From Cupriavidus pauculus (GTDB lineage Bacteria; Pseudomonadota; Gammaproteobacteria; Burkholderiales; Burkholderiaceae), in NCBI RefSeq assembly GCF_008801835.1, contig NZ_VZOW01000002.1, positions 62,001-126,000 on the forward strand: 64,000 bases of DNA, given 5' to 3'. The stretch's first letter is position 1. Each line of letters starts with the position of its first letter. The position numbers and the translations under genes are program-made. Below are positions 36,968-46,200 of the stretch, in pieces. The notes beneath the pieces are model-generated. The model was not told where the DNA came from, searched no databases, and was given only the letters and a program-made list of their open reading frames with translations.

Positions 36968-37870
36968 TCAATTTCCGCTACCTGAACCGTTCCCGGCGCC
37001 GCCCGAGCGAGGCTTGCTGACGCCGCCCGGCTGACCGTGAATCGCACGCCAGCCCCACAACACGTACCCGGAAATCGCGTAGGCCACGAACAGGCCGAAC
37101 AATGCCACCGGCGGGTCGGAAGACACGACGACGAACAGCACGAGCACCAGCACCATCATGCCGAATGGCACGCGGTATCGCACATCGAGCGCCTTGCCGC
37201 TATAGAACGGCGCGTTCGACACCATCGAAAGGCCGGCATAGAGCGTGATCGCGAACGCCACCCAGGGCATCCACAATTCCTTTACCGGCAGCTTGTTGTC
37301 GATGGCCAGCCATACAAAGCCAGCCACCAGCGCCGCCGCAGCGGGGCTCGGCAAACCCTGGAAAAAGCGCTTGTCGACCACTCCGATGTTGGCGTTGAAG
37401 CGCGCCAGGCGCAACGCGGCGCAGGTGCAGTAGACAAAGGCGGCAATCCAGCCCCATTTGCCAAGGTCATGGAGAATCCATTCATACATCACCAGGGCGG
37501 GCGCAACGCCGAACGACGTCATGTCGGACAGCGAATCGTACTGCTCCCCAAACGCGCTCTGCGTGTTGGTGATGCGCGCCACTCGGCCATCCATGCCGTC
37601 CAGCACCATCGCGGCGAAAATGGCGATTGCCGCCACGTCGAACCGCATGTTCATCGCCTGCACGATCGCGAAGAAACCGGCGAAAAGCGCGGCCGTTGTG
37701 AATGCATTAGGAAGCAGGTAAATGCCCCGGCGGCGCGGGCGCACATACTCGATGTCATGCTCGTCCGCGTCGTACGCGGGATCATTGCGCAGCTGATTGT
37801 GGCGAAACGGACGCAGATGCGTCACGTTGCCGTTGCTGACCCGCTTGTTGCGTCGATTGAAGGCACCCAT
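36968..37870 (-). CDS. pssA: CDP-diacylglycerol-serine O-phosphatidyltransferase
   Basis: Integral membrane phosphatidylserine synthase, 300 aa, feeding phosphatidylethanolamine synthesis. The CDP-alcohol phosphotransferase motif D-G-x2-A-R-x8-G-x3-D-x3-D is complete at about residues 94-116 (DGRVAR, Gly108, Asp112, Asp116). About eight hydrophobic segments follow an initial polar tail of 45 residues. This is the Gram-positive-like type II enzyme, not the E. coli type. It starts 34 nt after psd, which performs the next step. Confidence 0.94.
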   Translation of the reverse strand: MGAFNRRNKRVSNGNVTHLRPFRHNQLRNDPAYDADEHDIEYVRPRRRGIYLLPNAFTTAALFAGFFAIVQAMNMRFDVAAIAIFAAMVLDGMDGRVARITNTQSAFGEQYDSLSDMTSFGVAPALVMYEWILHDLGKWGWIAAFVYCTCAALRLARFNANIGVVDKRFFQGLPSPAAAALVAGFVWLAIDNKLPVKELWMPWVAFAITLYAGLSMVSNAPFYSGKALDVRYRVPFGMMVLVLVLFVVVSSDPPVALFGLFVAYAISGYVLWGWRAIHGQPGGVSKPRSGGAGNGSGSGN

Positions 37871-37904
37871 GCCGGTCTCCTGTCGCTATCCGATCCAGGG
37901 CCGC

Positions 37905-38558
37905 TCAGGCCTGGACGTCAAGCTCGGCGAGCACTGTCGACGATGCCGACACTTTTTCGCCAATCGTCACACGCGGACGTGCATCCACGGGCAAATACAC
38001 ATCCACGCGCGAACCAAAACGGATGAAACCATAGCGTTGACCGCGCGATAGCGTGTCGCCCACCTTGGTGTAGCACAGGATGCGGCGGGCCACCAGGCCA
38101 GCCACCTGCACTAGCGTCACCAGTTGACCGTCCGCGGCGCGGCGGATCACCACGGCGTTGCGCTCGTTTTCGAGCGACGCCTTGTCCAGATCCGCATTGA
38201 CGAACTTGCCCGGAAAATACTCGAGCTTTTCGACCTTGCCATCGAGCGACGCGCGATTTGAATGCACGTTGAAGACATTCATGAATACGCTGATTTTCAG
38301 CGCTTCACGCCCGGCATAGGGATCCTGGGTCTTCTCGACAACGACGATGCGGCCGTCGGCGGGAGCCAGAATCGCATTCGGCGCCGACGGAATCGGCCGG
38401 GGCGGATCGCGGAAGAATTGCAGCACGAAAATCGTGATAATCCACAGCGGCAACGCCCACCAGAAACCCGCGCTCGCATGGACGAGCAACGAGATGATGA
38501 ATGCGCCGGCCAGGAACGGCCAGCCTTCACGGGCGATCAGCGGATGAGGATAGTTCAT
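37905..38558 (-). CDS. psd: Phosphatidylserine decarboxylase proenzyme
   Basis: Converts phosphatidylserine to phosphatidylethanolamine using a self-made pyruvoyl group, 217 aa, the short (archaeal-type) form. Self-cleavage is expected within FGSRVD between Gly182 and Ser183. Two membrane helices lie near the N-terminus (about 15-50). The start at 38558 ([13 protein letters not shown]) gives the family N-terminus, although no good ribosome site precedes it. In operon with pssA. Confidence 0.94.
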   Translation of the reverse strand: MNYPHPLIAREGWPFLAGAFIISLLVHASAGFWWALPLWIITIFVLQFFRDPPRPIPSAPNAILAPADGRIVVVEKTQDPYAGREALKISVFMNVFNVHSNRASLDGKVEKLEYFPGKFVNADLDKASLENERNAVVIRRAADGQLVTLVQVAGLVARRILCYTKVGDTLSRGQRYGFIRFGSRVDVYLPVDARPRVTIGEKVSASSTVLAELDVQA

Positions 38559-38644
38559 GCAAGCGTTGTTCTGTTGTTCGCGTAAATTCGACAATCCGGG
38601 TGTGCACAACCGCGCGCACATCAAATAAAGGGCCGTCGAGGCGC

Positions 38645-38668
38645 AATATAGGAAAAATCAGGCCTGCG
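38645..38668 (-). promoter_or_regulatory. Candidate psd-pssA promoter
   Basis: TATATT on the minus strand (38645-38650), five of six matches to the -10 hexamer, with a weak -35 (TTCAGG) 18 bp upstream. The -35 region overlaps the terminator hairpin at 38658-38673, so termination of ilvC and initiation of psd share the same DNA. Confidence 0.4.
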
Positions 38669-38673
38669 CCTGA
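38653..38673 (-). terminator. Second terminator between ilvC and psd
   Basis: The stem TCAGGC-CTGC-GCCTGA (38658-38663 with 38668-38673) is followed on the minus strand by TTTTTCC. It lies 25 nt downstream of a larger terminator hairpin, giving two in tandem. Confidence 0.7.
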
Positions 38674-38692
38674 AAAAGTCCGACAAGGATAA

Positions 38693-38762
38693 CAAAAAGC
38701 CGCCCAATCTCCGCCGAAATGTCTCCTCAAACGCAGGAGACCGGGGGGCGGACTGGGCGGCT
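38693..38762 (-). terminator. Three-tier hairpin terminator of the ilv operon
   Basis: Three perfect stems are stacked: AGCCGCCCA/TGGGCGGCT (38698-38706 with 38754-38762), TCCGCC/GGCGGA (38710-38715 with 38747-38752) and GTCTCCT/AGGAGAC (38721-38727 with 38735-38741). On the minus strand it is followed by TTTTTGTTATCC. It begins about 60 nt after the ilvC stop. Confidence 0.85.
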
Positions 38763-38820
38763 GCGGCGGGTTGGCGCGGCGCCTCGCCAGAGGCAAGGGG
38801 CCGCGCGCGGCCCGTAGTGC

Positions 38821-39855
<1,035 letters not shown>

Positions 39856-39968
39856 TCAAATCTTCGTATAGGGGTGGCGGCAGGACGTTCAAGCCTGATG
39901 GCTCGGGGGCGTCATGCCGCATCGGGATACTGCGTGTCGGCTTGTGGCCGTGCTGCCGGGGGCGCCCG

Positions 39969-40460
39969 TCAGACCTTCAGGATGCGTTCGCCGCGGCCGA
40001 TACCGGATCCGCCCGTTCGGACGGTTTCCAGGATCGCGGTGCGGTCGATGGCATCGAGGAACGCATCCAGCTTGCCGCCGTTGCCGGTCAGCTCGATGGT
40101 GTACGTCTTTTCGGTCACGTCGATGATGCGGCCACGGAAGATGTCTGCGGTGCGCTTCATTTCCTCGCGCTCCTTGCCGACGGCGCGCACCTTGACGAGC
40201 ATCAGCTCGCGCTCGATGTGTGCGCCTTCGGTCAGATCGACCACCTTGACCACTTCCACCAGACGGTTCAGATGCTTGGTGATCTGTTCGATCACGTCAT
40301 CCGAGCCGGTCGTGACGATGGTCATCCGCGACAGCGACGCGTCTTCGGTGGGAGCCACCGTCAGCGTTTCGATGTTGTAGCCACGCGCCGAAAACAGTCC
40401 CACCACGCGCGAGAGCGCGCCGGGTTCGTTTTCCAGCAGGACCGAGATGATGTGTCGCAT
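39969..40460 (-). CDS. ilvH: Acetolactate synthase small (regulatory) subunit
   Basis: Regulatory subunit that activates acetolactate synthase and confers valine feedback, 163 aa. The N-terminal ACT domain begins RHIISVLLENEPGALSRVVG, with the Asn and Gly residues of the valine site, followed by the C-terminal ACT-like domain. Its ATG directly abuts the ilvI stop codon, indicating coupled, stoichiometric translation. Confidence 0.96.
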   Translation of the reverse strand: MRHIISVLLENEPGALSRVVGLFSARGYNIETLTVAPTEDASLSRMTIVTTGSDDVIEQITKHLNRLVEVVKVVDLTEGAHIERELMLVKVRAVGKEREEMKRTADIFRGRIIDVTEKTYTIELTGNGGKLDAFLDAIDRTAILETVRTGGSGIGRGERILKV

Positions 40461-42224
40461 TTACAGGTCCTCCGCGCCGAGCAGCATTTCGGAGATACCC
40501 TTGCCGGCCTGAACCATCGGCCACACGTTTTCCGTGGGGTCGGTCTGGAAGTCCAGGAACACGGTGCGGTCCTTGAGTCGGAAGGCTTCGCGCAGCGCAG
40601 GCTCGACATCGGAAGTCTTTTCGATGCGCATGCCCACGTGGCCATACGCTTCGGCCAGTTTGACGAAGTCAGGCAGCGCGGTCATGTAGGAATGCGAGTA
40701 ACGGTTGTCGTACTCGATTTCCTGCCACTGACGCACCATCCCGAGGTAGCCGTTGTTGAGCGAACAGATCTTGACCGGCGTATCGTACTGCAGGCAGGTA
40801 GACAATTCCTGAATGCACATCTGGATCGAGCCTTCACCGGTAATGGTGACGACTTCCTTGTCCGGGAATGCCTTCTTGATGCCCATTGCGTACGGCAGAC
40901 CAACGCCCATCGTGCCCAGGCCGCCGGAGTTGATCCAGCGACGCGGCTCGTTGAACTTGTAGAACTGCGCGGCCCACATCTGGTGCTGACCAACGTCGGA
41001 GCAGATGAAGGCATCGCCCTTGGTCAGTTCCCAGATCTTTTCGACCACGTACTGCGGCTTGATGATTTCGGAGTTGCGGTCGTACTTCAGGCAATCCACC
41101 GAACGCCATTGCTCGATCTGGTCCCACCACTTGGCCAACGCCTCGCGCTTGGGCTTGACGTCGCTGGCTTTGATCTGGGCGATCAGTTCCTGCAACACGT
41201 CCTTGACATTGCCGACGATGGGAATATCCACCTTGACGCGCTTCGAGATCGACGACGGGTCGATGTCGATGTGGATGATCTTGCGCGCCTGCGACGTGAA
41301 ATGCGCGGGGTTGCCGATCACGCGGTCGTCGAAACGTGCACCGATGGCGATCAGCACGTCGCAGTTCTGCATGGCCATATTGGCTTCATACGTGCCGTGC
41401 ATGCCGAGCATGCCCAGGAACTGCTTGTGCGTACCCGGGAATGCACCCAGGCCCATCAGCGTATTGGTGACGGGATGCCCGGTCAGTGCGGCAAGTTCGC
41501 GCAGCTCGTCGCTCGCGTTGGCCAGCACCACGCCGCCGCCGGTGTAGATATACGGACGCTCCGCAGCCTGCAGCAGTGCCACGGCCTTGCGGATCTGGCC
41601 CGAGTGACCCTTGTTCACCGGGCTGTACGAACGCATGTCGACGGTTTTCGGGTACTCGAACTTGCAGGCGTTGCGCGACACGTCCTTCGGGATGTCCACC
41701 ACCACGGGGCCGGGGCGGCCGGTCGCGGCAATGAAGAACGCCTTCTTGATCGTCGCGGCCAGGTCGCGCACGTCCTTCACGAGGAAGTTGTGCTTGACGA
41801 TCGGACGCGTGATGCCGACGGTGTCGCATTCCTGGAATGCATCCTGGCCAATGGCGTGGGTCGGCACATTGCCGGTGATCACCACCATCGGAATCGAATC
41901 CAGATAGGCCGTGGCAATGCCGGTGACGGCATTGGTCACACCCGGACCGGAAGTCACCAGGGCGACGCCCACCTTGCCAGTCGCGCGTGCATAGCCGTCA
42001 GCGGCATGCACGGCGGCCTGCTCGTGGCGCACCAGGATGTGTTCGAATTTCTTTTGCTTGTGGAGCTCGTCGTAGATATAAAGCACTGCGCCGCCGGGAT
42101 AACCCCAGACGTATTCGACGCCTTCTTCGGCAAGTGCGTTGACGAGGATTTCCGCTCCGATCATTTCGCGAGCGGAGGATGAATTGCTGTCTGCGTGGGA
42201 GAATTCCGCGCTGGGCATGTTCAT
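40461..42224 (-). CDS. ilvI: Acetolactate synthase large (catalytic) subunit
   Basis: Thiamine diphosphate-dependent enzyme condensing two pyruvates, or pyruvate with 2-oxobutyrate, 587 aa. The catalytic Glu lies in ILVRHEQAAVHAADGYAR near residue 60, the FAD-binding middle domain follows, and the thiamine-binding segment is GEGSIQMCIQEL near 450. The start at 42224 (MNMPSAEF) has AAGGA 5 nt upstream; an earlier in-frame ATG at 42239 overlaps the site. First gene of ilvI-ilvH-ilvC. Confidence 0.96.
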   Translation of the reverse strand: MNMPSAEFSHADSNSSSAREMIGAEILVNALAEEGVEYVWGYPGGAVLYIYDELHKQKKFEHILVRHEQAAVHAADGYARATGKVGVALVTSGPGVTNAVTGIATAYLDSIPMVVITGNVPTHAIGQDAFQECDTVGITRPIVKHNFLVKDVRDLAATIKKAFFIAATGRPGPVVVDIPKDVSRNACKFEYPKTVDMRSYSPVNKGHSGQIRKAVALLQAAERPYIYTGGGVVLANASDELRELAALTGHPVTNTLMGLGAFPGTHKQFLGMLGMHGTYEANMAMQNCDVLIAIGARFDDRVIGNPAHFTSQARKIIHIDIDPSSISKRVKVDIPIVGNVKDVLQELIAQIKASDVKPKREALAKWWDQIEQWRSVDCLKYDRNSEIIKPQYVVEKIWELTKGDAFICSDVGQHQMWAAQFYKFNEPRRWINSGGLGTMGVGLPYAMGIKKAFPDKEVVTITGEGSIQMCIQELSTCLQYDTPVKICSLNNGYLGMVRQWQEIEYDNRYSHSYMTALPDFVKLAEAYGHVGMRIEKTSDVEPALREAFRLKDRTVFLDFQTDPTENVWPMVQAGKGISEMLLGAEDL

Positions 42225-42600
42225 TTCAGTCCTTTGCAATTTTCGGCAAAAAATTGTTTGGATGCTCTCTGCCGGGCTTGTGGCTCGGGTTCAAGCGGTG
42301 CGCGTCTGCATGAGAAGACCGCCTCATAAGCGGTCCGATGAGACAACCACTGATGTCGTGAACCGACGATGATACTGCAACGCACCAGCGCGGTAAATGA
42401 ACTTTTTGCTTTGGCGCCCCACCGCGGCGCGCTGACACGACACATTTGCCGTTCCGGCTCTTCGCCCCATGTCTGCAATTGAATACAGCAGTGGCCCAAG
42501 TCACCTATTTTTTGCTAGCATCGCAGACACTTCCCGAACGCCGCAGGCCTTACGCGGCACATTCGGCCCGGCTTTGCGCCCAACCGCTGTTTCTGCCTGC
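42225..42600. other. Divergent control region between ilvI and the sigma-factor gene
   Basis: About 376 bp with no convincing gene. The minus strand holds the ilvI promoter and leader. The plus-strand half is comparatively A+T-rich around 42505-42520 and probably drives the sigma factor, but I cannot pick a confident promoter there. Confidence 0.5.
42317..42397 (-). promoter_or_regulatory. ilvI promoter and structured leader
   Basis: On the minus strand TTTACC (42392-42397) and TATCAT (42369-42374) are 17 bp apart, with a start near 42362 and a leader of about 140 nt. Early in the leader is the hairpin GACCGC-TTATGAG-GCGGTC (42317-42335). A GTG-initiated mini-frame of 8 codons (42324-42350: M-V-V-S-S-D-R-L) ends inside it. 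Attenuation is possible but the T-run after the hairpin is poor. Confidence 0.4.
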
Positions 42601-43167
42601 ATGGCCACCGACAAGGAACTCTCCGACTTTCTCGCCAGTGTCGAGCGCCGCGCCTTCAAACAGGCGGTTTTCGCCGTTCGTGACGACGAGGCCGCACTCG
42701 ACATCGTGCAGGACGCCATGATCAAGCTGGCGGAAAAGTACGGCGACAAGAGCGCCGCCGAGTTGCCGCCGCTGTTCCAGCGCATTCTGCAGAACACGAT
42801 CCACGACTGGTTCCGACGCCAGAAGGTCCGCAACACCTGGGTCACGCTGTTTTCGAACCTGCGCGACGAACGCGACGGCGACGACAATGACCTGCTCGAC
42901 ACGCTGGAGGCGCAGGCCGGGTCGCAATCGGCCGAAAGCAGCGCCGACAAGGTCGAGCGGTCCCAGGTGATGAACATCATCGAGCAGGAAATTCAACGTC
43001 TGCCGACACGTCAACGCGAGGCTTTCCTGATGCGTTACTGGGAGGATATGGACGTGGCCGAAACCGCAGCGGTGATGGGTTGCTCGGAAGGCAGCGTCAA
43101 GACGCACTGTTCCCGTGCAACGCACACTCTGGCACAGGCCTTGCGCGCGCGGGGAGTCCGACTATGA
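42601..43167 (+). CDS. RNA polymerase sigma factor, ECF-like
   Basis: Sigma-70 family factor of the two-domain (ECF) type, 188 aa. Sigma region 2 lies at about 18-85 (DEAALDIVQDAMIKLAEKYG, then DWFRRQKVRNTW) and region 4 at about 130-185 (LPTRQREAFLMRYWEDMDVAETAAVMGCSEGSVKTH), with a helix-turn-helix. A charged linker of about 45 residues joins them. The start at 42601 gives the conserved MATDKELSDFLA; no clear ribosome site precedes it. Its stop overlaps the next ATG (ATGA), tying it to the DUF3619 membrane protein. Confidence 0.92.
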   Translation: MATDKELSDFLASVERRAFKQAVFAVRDDEAALDIVQDAMIKLAEKYGDKSAAELPPLFQRILQNTIHDWFRRQKVRNTWVTLFSNLRDERDGDDNDLLDTLEAQAGSQSAESSADKVERSQVMNIIEQEIQRLPTRQREAFLMRYWEDMDVAETAAVMGCSEGSVKTHCSRATHTLAQALRARGVRL

Positions 43168-43610
43168 GCAGAAACGAACGAGATATCCAGGAACGGCGCA
43201 TCGCCCACGAGATCCGCTTGGCACTTGATGCCTCGGCGGAGGCGGTGCCGCAAGACATTGCCGCGCGCCTGGCGGCGGCGCGGCGCATGGCCTTGGCCGC
43301 CAAGAAGGCCGAGGCGCGCGCGCACGTGCCGCAGCTCGCGCTGCCGGGCGTCTCGCACAGCCTGTCCTTCGACGACGACGACGACGATTCGCCGCTGCAC
43401 CGGGCCGGTGCATGGATGCGCAAGCTGGCGCTGGTGTGGACGCTGGTGGCGCTGGGCGCCGGCCTGCTGGGCATCTACCACTGGCAGCAGCAGCAGCGCG
43501 TCGAGGAACTGGCCGACGTCGATGCGGCGATGCTGCTCGACGATCTGCCGCCGACTGCCTACGCCGATCAGGGCTTCCACGTTTTCCTGAAACGCGATCG
43601 CGATCAATAA
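43164..43610 (+). CDS. DUF3619 single-pass membrane protein, possible anti-sigma factor
   Basis: Uncharacterised beta-proteobacterial family, 148 aa. The N-terminal 80 residues are charged and helical (RNERDIQERRIAHEIRLALD) and likely cytoplasmic; an Asp run (six Asp near 70-75) precedes one membrane helix at about 87-105; a short C-terminal periplasmic tail follows. Translational overlap with a sigma factor plus this topology is what an anti-sigma factor would look like, so I propose that role; no known anti-sigma motif is visible. Confidence 0.75.
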   Translation: MSRNERDIQERRIAHEIRLALDASAEAVPQDIAARLAAARRMALAAKKAEARAHVPQLALPGVSHSLSFDDDDDDSPLHRAGAWMRKLALVWTLVALGAGLLGIYHWQQQQRVEELADVDAAMLLDDLPPTAYADQGFHVFLKRDRDQ

Positions 43611-43611
43611 G

Positions 43612-44385
43612 ATGGCACGCGCACCTTCCCGTACCGACGCCTTCCGTCGCCGGCTCGCCAGTCTTTGCGCAGCCGGGCTGACGGTCGCTGCACTGGGCGC
43701 CGATGTTGTGATCAGTGTGGCCCAAGCGCAGGGCAATGCCGCCAGCCAGCCCGCAGCGCGTCCGGTGCTCAATGCGCATCCGACATGGTCCGAGCTGTCG
43801 ACCACGCATCAACAGGTGCTCGCGCCGCTGCGGCCGCTCTGGGACACCATCCCCGAACTCAATCGACGCAAGTGGCAGCGCATTGCGGATCTGTATCCGA
43901 AACTGAAGCCCGAGGAACAGAAGCGCCTGCAGGAACGCATGGCCGACTGGGTCAAGATGACACCCCAGCAGCGCCGTCTGGCCCGCGAGAACTATCAGAT
44001 CACGCGCACGCTGCCGCCCGAGAAGAAGGCCGAGGCATGGGATCGATACCAGCAGTTGCCTGAAGAGCAGAAGAAGAAGCTGGCCGCGGCGGAAAAAGTG
44101 CCGCGACGCCCCGGAGCCGTCAGCGCCTTGCCGTCCGGCAAGCGCCCGCCGGCCGACACCGCCCGGCAAATTCGTCGACCGGAAACGAAATCGGCCAGCG
44201 AGCCGGAGGCGATTTCCGCATCGGCACCGGTCGTGCAGACCGTCAGTGGCGCGGCCGCTGCCAGCCCTGCGCCCGTCGCTGCGCCCCCCGCCGCCCCGGC
44301 TCCTGCGCCGACACCGGCGCTGTCGCCGCCGGTCAACGGCGAGGCCGCGACCGATTTCAACCAGACCGATTCCCAGCGTCAGTAA
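43612..44385 (+). CDS. DUF3106 exported protein
   Basis: Secreted protein of unknown function, 257 aa. A basic N-terminus and a hydrophobic stretch (about 18-38) form a signal peptide or anchor. The central part (about 55-150) is helical with repeated motifs LPxEKKxxxWxRYQQLPEEQ and MTPQQRRLARENYQ, reminiscent of Spy/CpxP-like periplasmic helical proteins. The C-terminal 100 residues are Pro/Ala-rich and disordered. It starts one base after the DUF3619 stop, so it belongs to the sigma-factor operon and could sense or buffer envelope stress; that role is inferred. Confidence 0.78.
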   Translation: MARAPSRTDAFRRRLASLCAAGLTVAALGADVVISVAQAQGNAASQPAARPVLNAHPTWSELSTTHQQVLAPLRPLWDTIPELNRRKWQRIADLYPKLKPEEQKRLQERMADWVKMTPQQRRLARENYQITRTLPPEKKAEAWDRYQQLPEEQKKKLAAAEKVPRRPGAVSALPSGKRPPADTARQIRRPETKSASEPEAISASAPVVQTVSGAAAASPAPVAAPPAAPAPAPTPALSPPVNGEAATDFNQTDSQRQ

Positions 44386-44488
44386 GCGCCCGGTGTTTCG
44401 CGGCGTCGCACCGGTGACGTCGGCGCCGAAAGCATCCACCCACATCGGCGCACCCTCCGAAGCGGCCATCCTGCCGTCGCCGCTTTGG

Positions 44489-44494
44489 CATAAT
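44489..44494 (+). promoter_or_regulatory. Extended -10 promoter of the RDD gene
   Basis: CATAAT (five of six) preceded by TGG, an extended -10 arrangement, placing a transcript start near 44501, about 20 nt before the RDD ATG. No good -35 is visible. Confidence 0.45.
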
Positions 44495-44521
44495 GGCCGC
44501 TTCACCTGACCGCCTTGCGCC

Positions 44522-45061
44522 ATGCCCGCCGCGACTCCTGCCGCCGACTCCCGATCCACCACAATGCCGCTGCGCACGCCACCGCTGCGCCGTCGGCTGC
44601 TATGCATGCTCTACGAAGGCGTCCTGCTGTTTGGCGTGCTGATGGCGGCCAGTGCGGTCTATGTCGCGGTCCGGCCGCTGCTGCAGCGCGCGGGAATCGA
44701 CCGTCCCTATATCGACCAGGCGTGGATGTTCATCGTGATGGGCTTCTATTTCGCCTGGTTCTGGCAGCGAAACGGCCAGACGCTGGCCATGCAGACCTGG
44801 CGCATCCGTCTGGAGAATGCGCACGGCAGGCCGCCGCGTTGGTCGCAGGCGGTTTTACGCTTCGTGCTGGCGTGGCTGTGGTTGCCACCGGCAGCCGCGG
44901 TGGGCCATGCGCTGGGACTGACCAAGGGACCGTTCATCGGTGCCCTGGCCGCCGGATTGGCGATCTGGATTTCGCTGGCCTGGCTGGACCCGCGACGGCA
45001 GTTTCTCCATGATCGCCTGGCCGGTACCCGCCTGACGGATCTGCGCCAGCCGCAGCCATGA
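44522..45061 (+). CDS. RDD family membrane protein
   Basis: Integral membrane protein of the RDD family, 179 aa, named for conserved Arg and Asp residues. Visible are an Arg near the start of helix 1 (LRRRLLCMLYEGVLLFGVL), the segment QTLAMQTWRIRLEN after helix 2, and the terminal RRQFLHDRLAGTRL with the Asp. Three to four helices. Some relatives are Na+/H+ antiporters, but most have no proven function. Its stop codon overlaps the next gene's ATG. Confidence 0.87.
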   Translation: MPAATPAADSRSTTMPLRTPPLRRRLLCMLYEGVLLFGVLMAASAVYVAVRPLLQRAGIDRPYIDQAWMFIVMGFYFAWFWQRNGQTLAMQTWRIRLENAHGRPPRWSQAVLRFVLAWLWLPPAAAVGHALGLTKGPFIGALAAGLAIWISLAWLDPRRQFLHDRLAGTRLTDLRQPQP

Positions 45062-46101
45062 ACCTCACGGCCGCCGCGCTGCGCCGGGCCGCCGTGTTGG
45101 TGCAGGCTGCGAGCGCATGCGCGGTGGCCGCCTGCCTGAGCAGCGTGACAGGTTGGCCGTGGCCGCTGGCGCTGGGCGGCGGCATCGTGGTGGTTCTGCT
45201 GATTTTCGGCGCCAGCGTAGCGCTCGCGTTCGCCGTCACGCTCGGCGGCTTCGGCATCCCCATGGCGCAGCGCCCGCCCGCCGACATGCGAGCCGACGGC
45301 CCGGCCCCAATGCAGCCCCACATGCCGGGCGATATCGCGCGCCGGTCATCGCTTGATCTGCGATCCGCGGTGGTGTGCTTTCTCGCCGAATACCGCGCGG
45401 TTTTTCGCATGTTCAATTGGCTGCAGCCTTTCCACTCGCGACTTTCGTTCGCCCCGCCGACGCACCCGTTGCCCGATGCGCCGCCGGTGCTGCTGGTGCA
45501 TGGCTACGGCTGCAACCATGCGATCTGGCTCGACATGGCGCCCGCACTGGCCGAGGCCGGTTACTGCTGCGAAGGTATCGACCTGACGCCGGTGCTCGGC
45601 AATATCGACCAGTACGCAGTGCAGTTGCAGCAACGCATGCGCGCGATCAAGGCGCGCAGCGGCCGCGCTCCGCTGCTGGTCTGCCACAGCATGGGCGGGC
45701 TGGCCGCGCGCGCCGCGCAGGTGCTGGCCGCCCGTTCGGGCGATCTCGACGCCTGCGCAGGCATCGTCACGCTGGGCAGCCCACACCACGGCTGCGCGCT
45801 GGCGCGCTTCGGCAGCGGTCACAACGCGCGGCAAATGCGCTGGCAGAGCCCCTGGCTGGTGGCGCTGGCAGCCGCCGAAACACCGGCGATGCGCTCGCGC
45901 ATCGTGTCGGTCTTCAGTTGGCACGATTCCATTGCCGGCCCGCCCGGCACCTCCTGGCTCGACGGCGCCCACCATCTCGCGCTGGATGGCATCGGCCATG
46001 TGTCCCTGCTGCGCCACCGCCGCGCGATCGATGCAACGTTGGCCGCGCTGACGATATTGCGTCGCGAAGCGGCGCTGCGCGACGCAGTGGCGCCGCCCTG
46101 A
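45058..46101 (+). CDS. Membrane-anchored alpha/beta-hydrolase (lipase-like)
   Basis: Probable serine esterase or lipase, 347 aa. Two hydrophobic segments (about 8-30 and 40-65) anchor it, and the hydrolase domain starts near residue 140. The oxyanion-hole loop is LLVHGYGCNHAIW and the nucleophile elbow CHSMGGLAARAA (Ser211), with GSPHHG as in triacylglycerol lipases; the catalytic His is probably in LDGIGHVSLL near 318. A 4-nt overlap with the RDD gene means coupled translation. The substrate is unknown. Confidence 0.85.
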   Translation: MNLTAAALRRAAVLVQAASACAVAACLSSVTGWPWPLALGGGIVVVLLIFGASVALAFAVTLGGFGIPMAQRPPADMRADGPAPMQPHMPGDIARRSSLDLRSAVVCFLAEYRAVFRMFNWLQPFHSRLSFAPPTHPLPDAPPVLLVHGYGCNHAIWLDMAPALAEAGYCCEGIDLTPVLGNIDQYAVQLQQRMRAIKARSGRAPLLVCHSMGGLAARAAQVLAARSGDLDACAGIVTLGSPHHGCALARFGSGHNARQMRWQSPWLVALAAAETPAMRSRIVSVFSWHDSIAGPPGTSWLDGAHHLALDGIGHVSLLRHRRAIDATLAALTILRREAALRDAVAPP

Positions 46102-46117
46102 TTCACCGGGAGTTCAG

Positions 46118-46157
46118 CATTCATGTGACATTCATGTTTCCGTCACGGCTTCGTCAT
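46118..46157 (+). promoter_or_regulatory. Tandem Pho-box-like half-sites upstream of plcP
   Basis: Four 7-mers at exact 11-bp spacing start at 46118, 46129, 46140 and 46151: CATTCAT, CATTCAT, CCGTCAC, TCGTCAT. This is the PhoB half-site period (CTGTCAT-N4 repeated); each unit has about five of seven consensus bases. Two full Pho boxes in tandem would be formed. I cannot identify a strong -10 after them. Confidence 0.6.
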
Positions 46158-46200
46158 GACGCGCTGGCCCAATGCTGCCATCGCCGATACCGGGGCCGTC

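Noticed and set aside
42221-42504. A 92-codon plus-or-minus peptide frame in the ilvI leader as a real gene
   Set aside because: Overlapping frames of similar length exist, none has a ribosome site, and the composition is unlike the neighbours.
46156-46200. Earlier ATG for the PlcP-type gene
   Set aside because: It falls inside the fourth Pho-like half-site and has no ribosome site, so it would probably not be in the message.
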